Positions 17,018 to 20,401 of a DNA stretch of 20,401 bases are shown one piece after another. The stretch lies in contig NW_014577067.1 of NCBI RefSeq assembly GCF_000485595.1, positions 112,120 to 132,520 on the forward strand, given 5' to 3'. Positions within the stretch are counted from its first letter, which is position 1, and every line of letters begins with the position of its first letter. The notes under the pieces were generated by a model, which searched no databases, was not told the origin of the DNA, and saw nothing but the letters and a program-made list of their open reading frames with translations. The stretch comes from Priapulus caudatus. Lineage: Eukaryota > Priapulida > Priapulimorpha > Priapulimorphida > Priapulidae. A program made the position numbers and the translations under genes.

Positions 17018-17534
17018 AATATATGTCTAACCCTAACAAAGACCGTTTCTTGGAGGGAGCTATAGGTGGTAGTGACTACACTGTTAACATGTTGGCATGA
17101 TTATTATTCAAATTCAAATAGATTTTATTGCTCAAATATCACAGATACATTGGCAAAATAATTATGACAATAAATATACACATGCGATAATACATGAATA
17201 ACTAGATTATAATACAATTTTTTTTTTTTTTATATTTATTTCGATAATTAACAAAGCCTACATTACATCGATAACAGCATAAATAAACGAAATGCAGCTA
17301 GAAAATAATCGAGGATGAAAACACAAAAAGCGTGGCTAACACACTTATTTCCATTGTGGTCCATAAACTATATCAAATATACCCACGATCCCCAAAAATA
17401 GTGATAACAGTAGGCCCTAACACATTGAAAGTTGATAATATTATAGGCCTATCATTATCAATATACTAATTAACAAAACGCGGGCATGTACGCACTGCAA
17501 CTCCGAAGTCAATGAGACGATCGAGGCTTTTACT
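17018..17534. other. Gene-free AT-rich stretch, possible LINE 3' end on the minus strand
   Basis: Minus-strand reading from about 17290 to 17100 is AT-rich, has a poly-A run (plus-strand T run at 17218-17231) and ends AATAAAATCTATTTGAATTT, reminiscent of non-LTR element 3' ends. A TAGGCCTA palindrome lies at 17444-17451. No protein is recognisable, so the assignment is weak. Confidence 0.25.
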
Positions 17535-17710
17535 CACAGGCACTTGGAACGTCTCAATAAAAAAAGGTAAATAAACACGAAATGTATTTACTACCAAAGT
17601 CTTATATAAATGTTTCTCTACTCTATTTCGCCTATAATCACATGTATTAAATGCCGGTCAAATGCTCATCTGCAACACACAAGTAGGTACACCGCACGGC
17701 GGTCCAGCGG
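17535..17710. mobile_element. Diverged half-copy of the fold-back element
   Basis: It starts CACAGGCACTTGGAACGT and continues TCAATAA, like the outer end of the arm at 14213. It then diverges, with a CCGCACGGCGG segment near 17691 in place of the arm centre. The opposite arm is not seen. Confidence 0.4.
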
Positions 17711-17919
17711 TTTTAGAAGATCTGTATAGACAATCGGTCGCACAGCCTAGTCGGGCTAGCTCTAGTACTAGAGCTAATTAGTACTCAGCTATTAAACCGC
17801 ACGCTAGCTGCTATGGCATGTATTTTGTTTCATAATTCGATTTTTTGTTTTATGGTTGATTTTATCACATATAACATTCAAAGATCGAATGCTTCGATTC
17901 ACGGATCAAATGATTCGAA
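17711..17919. other. Short spacer before duplicated block copy 2
   Basis: This includes a CACAGCCTAGTCGGGCTA motif related to the histone-flanking repeats and a perfect 18-bp palindrome AGCTCTAGTACTAGAGCT at 17758-17775. Half of that palindrome also occurs near 10783. No gene is seen. Confidence 0.5.
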
Positions 17920-20291
17920 TTACATACAGCCGAGTGCTCATGTGTGCCTGTGTGTGTGTGTGTGAGTGTGTGAGCGTGTTTGCATGTATGTGTGTGTATA
18001 TATATATATATATATATACACAGAAATATATGCAATATACACATGATGTGCAATATATGATTTCTGGTGTATATTTACAAACTCATCCATGACGATAATA
18101 ATACGTGAATTAAACGTTAAGTGTACTAGTCAACTAAACCTGTGTACATGCTGTATTTGCATTGATGTACAAATCAAGGAAAATGTTTGATAATTGTTTC
18201 GTCTAGAAATGTTGTTATCAAGTTAAAAATAGGGAAATTATTTATTTACTCAATTCTTATTCCTACAAGAATGAACCAACTAAATTGTTGTCACACTTGA
18301 TTAAGTGATAGTACAATTACAGAAACACATAGGTCAAACAGTTACGATGATAAGGCATTTTCCAAACACAGTTATGATTGACCATGTATTTTTACATGGT
18401 ATATAAGTAAGTTTTATATAAATCAGATATGATTAGGCTGTCATTGTCTGCTATATATATAAGTCGGCATGTGTTATATAATATATATATATATATATAC
18501 AGTATAATATATATATATAGTAAATTGGATTGACACTGTAAGCTCCTAGGACAATTTGAAGCAAAATATGCAGTGTGGACCTATTTTAATTTTAGTATCT
18601 ATGGTTACCAGTTTTAAAGTTGATTATGTACGTGTATCTCATGTGACATACCTAACTTGTGGGTAATCATGGACGGTGGCAGATAATTATATGCCAGTTT
18701 TATTGATGACTGCTAGTTCATAACTGTATTTTTTCCCACATGGATAATCAACTTAGTCAACAATGTATATAGCTAATTTTAAGTATCATTGCATCGAATA
18801 TACCTGATTCATGTGTGATGCAGTATAATCAGTTATGGAAGTTAGCCATGATTCATTACAGCAATATAGTGAACACAGACAAAACTTTCATCTTCCATAT
18901 AGACTGCGTGCAAGATAAGCAGGCACTCAAATAGATGTATGAACTTTGTCTGTGATTGTGGGTGTTCACATTACATTTGTGGTCATCGTGTCTTATGCCT
19001 GTTCATGCATGATTATGTGTGTATATTTCAGAAGATAGCACTGTTGTGATATACTGCTGATGATCTCTGTTTTCACTTGTGGGAAACCACAGACAAATAC
19101 AAAAATAAATTAGGTGTATCTGCATTTAAGAAACTCCGGGAAAGACATTCTTATAATGATTACTTGAGTTCATATGATAGACAAATCTGCCAAACTAATT
19201 AATAGCACACTTGATATGTGAAATACCTAAGCATGCAACATGCATATGTCATTCCAGCTAGCAGTTATTAATTATATATTAGCAATTTATGTACAGCCAT
19301 TAATATAATTTTAATCAAAATTAATAACTGTTTAGTCGAGATGGTTGTGCGCACTATACATAGAAGGCAAGTGATGGAGTTATTTTAGAAGCAGCGTCAG
19401 CAGTACATTTTAGTGGAGAAATTATGGTTAGTAGGTATAGACCTTATGTGCTCATAGCTACTATAGATAACAATTTCATATATTCTGCGAGGCTGGATAT
19501 ATATTGCTCTGATGGGCACTGATAAATACAATTGTTTGTAATCATTTTAACTTAATTCCTACCAGCTGCCTAAAACTTAGTGGAATATGGGAAAGAAGCC
19601 ACTCTGCAAAATTATTAGGCAACTACATGGAGAATAGTGGTCATATGATGATGGTGAAATTGCGTCATTGGTTAGCATGTGATATACGGCAAAAATCTGG
19701 AGGGAATGGGATGAAAAACTGAGAAGAGTTGAAGATAAGCATGCAGGTATGAAACCGAAGGCCAGGATGATTGTAAGACTTACTTGTATGTGATCTAGAT
19801 ATGGATATTTTTGTATTGAATAATGATTGATTTGTAAAGCGGAGTGATAAGTTATAGGATTGTTTTAATATTATATTGATCTATGTCTTATAACAGCCCC
19901 ACTTTGTTGTTTCCAGTATAACTACATAAAAATACATGTATTGCACGCATACGTTGTACAGAAACCATATGTTGGCATTTTTTATATAATGAAGAATAAC
20001 GTGACTGATCCTGCAGTGGTACTGTTTACCTTACAAACCAGTGCTGTTCATCAATACCACAACAACATTATCCATCCACGTTTACACGCTTTGTCACCTC
20101 CTCCTCCTTCCTTCTCGGCGTTTTCCCCTCCTACCCTCTTCATCTTCCTCCCCCTTCTCTTCCTCATCTACCTCTATGTACTCCCTCATCCGACTCCACC
20201 TTATTTTAAATTTAAAAAGCTCAAAATCTAACTGTTTCGAATGCCAACAAATGAGGTTAAGCTGGTTAGGCCCAGATTCAGTGTGCATGCA
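17920..20291. repeat. 2.35-kb duplicated block, copy 2
   Basis: The second copy of 7359-9706, same orientation, 2372 bp. The flanks on both sides are unrelated to those of copy 1. It carries the TG microsatellite (17941-18018), a TA run (18479-18500) and the polypyrimidine tract (about 20095-20200). The AATAAA present in copy 1 at 7541 is AATTAAA here. No transporter exon precedes it. Confidence 0.9.
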
Positions 20292-20363
20292 TATTATTAT
20301 TTCCTATAATGTTCTGCAGGCTATACGTAACATAAAGCCCACCGCACACCAGACGATTTTTAC

Positions 20364-20401
20364 AAACGATGAAACGATGAAACGATGAAACGATGAAACG
20401 A
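20364..20401. repeat. GAAACGAT tandem repeat, cut by the window edge
   Basis: Almost five units of 8 bp, continuing to the last base. True length unknown. Confidence 0.85.

Overview
The window is animal nuclear DNA, most likely from a marine invertebrate. It holds a spliced transporter gene with GT-AG introns, a replication-dependent histone H2A/H2B pair with TATA boxes and 3' stem-loops, an AT-rich background and a dense load of small non-autonomous transposons and satellites. I cannot name the species. Base quality looks imperfect: there is an N at 307, a one-base frameshift in an otherwise perfect H2A, and two copies of a 2.35-kb block that differ largely by one-base indels.

Layout. Positions 1-900 are repeats: a decayed Ty3/Gypsy protease fragment on the minus strand, a 231-bp inverted-repeat element carrying telomere-like repeats, and two copies of a ~177-bp element. 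Positions 958-1266 are a GCT/ACT array. From 2934 to 7095 (plus strand) lie the last four coding exons of an SLC16-type monocarboxylate transporter whose first exon(s) lie outside the window. All introns seen are phase 1. The large exon is GC-rich and encodes a ~430-residue cytoplasmic loop between transmembrane segments 6 and 7. The 3' UTR runs into a 2.35-kb block (7359-9706) that recurs at 17920-20291.

Positions 9707-15200 contain no gene I can recognise. They hold a second copy of the inverted-repeat element (inverted internally), a probable LINE 3' end, a strongly alternating purine-pyrimidine minisatellite split by a 479-bp element with a 6-bp target duplication, a 444-bp fold-back element, and a 21-bp-unit satellite built on palindromes.

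Positions 15210-16873 hold the divergent H2A (minus) / H2B (plus) pair with a shared ~370-bp promoter region. Both genes end in a canonical histone stem-loop followed by a second, conserved hairpin. The whole pair is bracketed by perfect 27-bp inverted repeats. H2A and H2B form the nucleosomal dimer, and the shared promoter with CCAAT and E2F-like sites fits coordinated S-phase expression. The transporter and the histones have no evident functional link.
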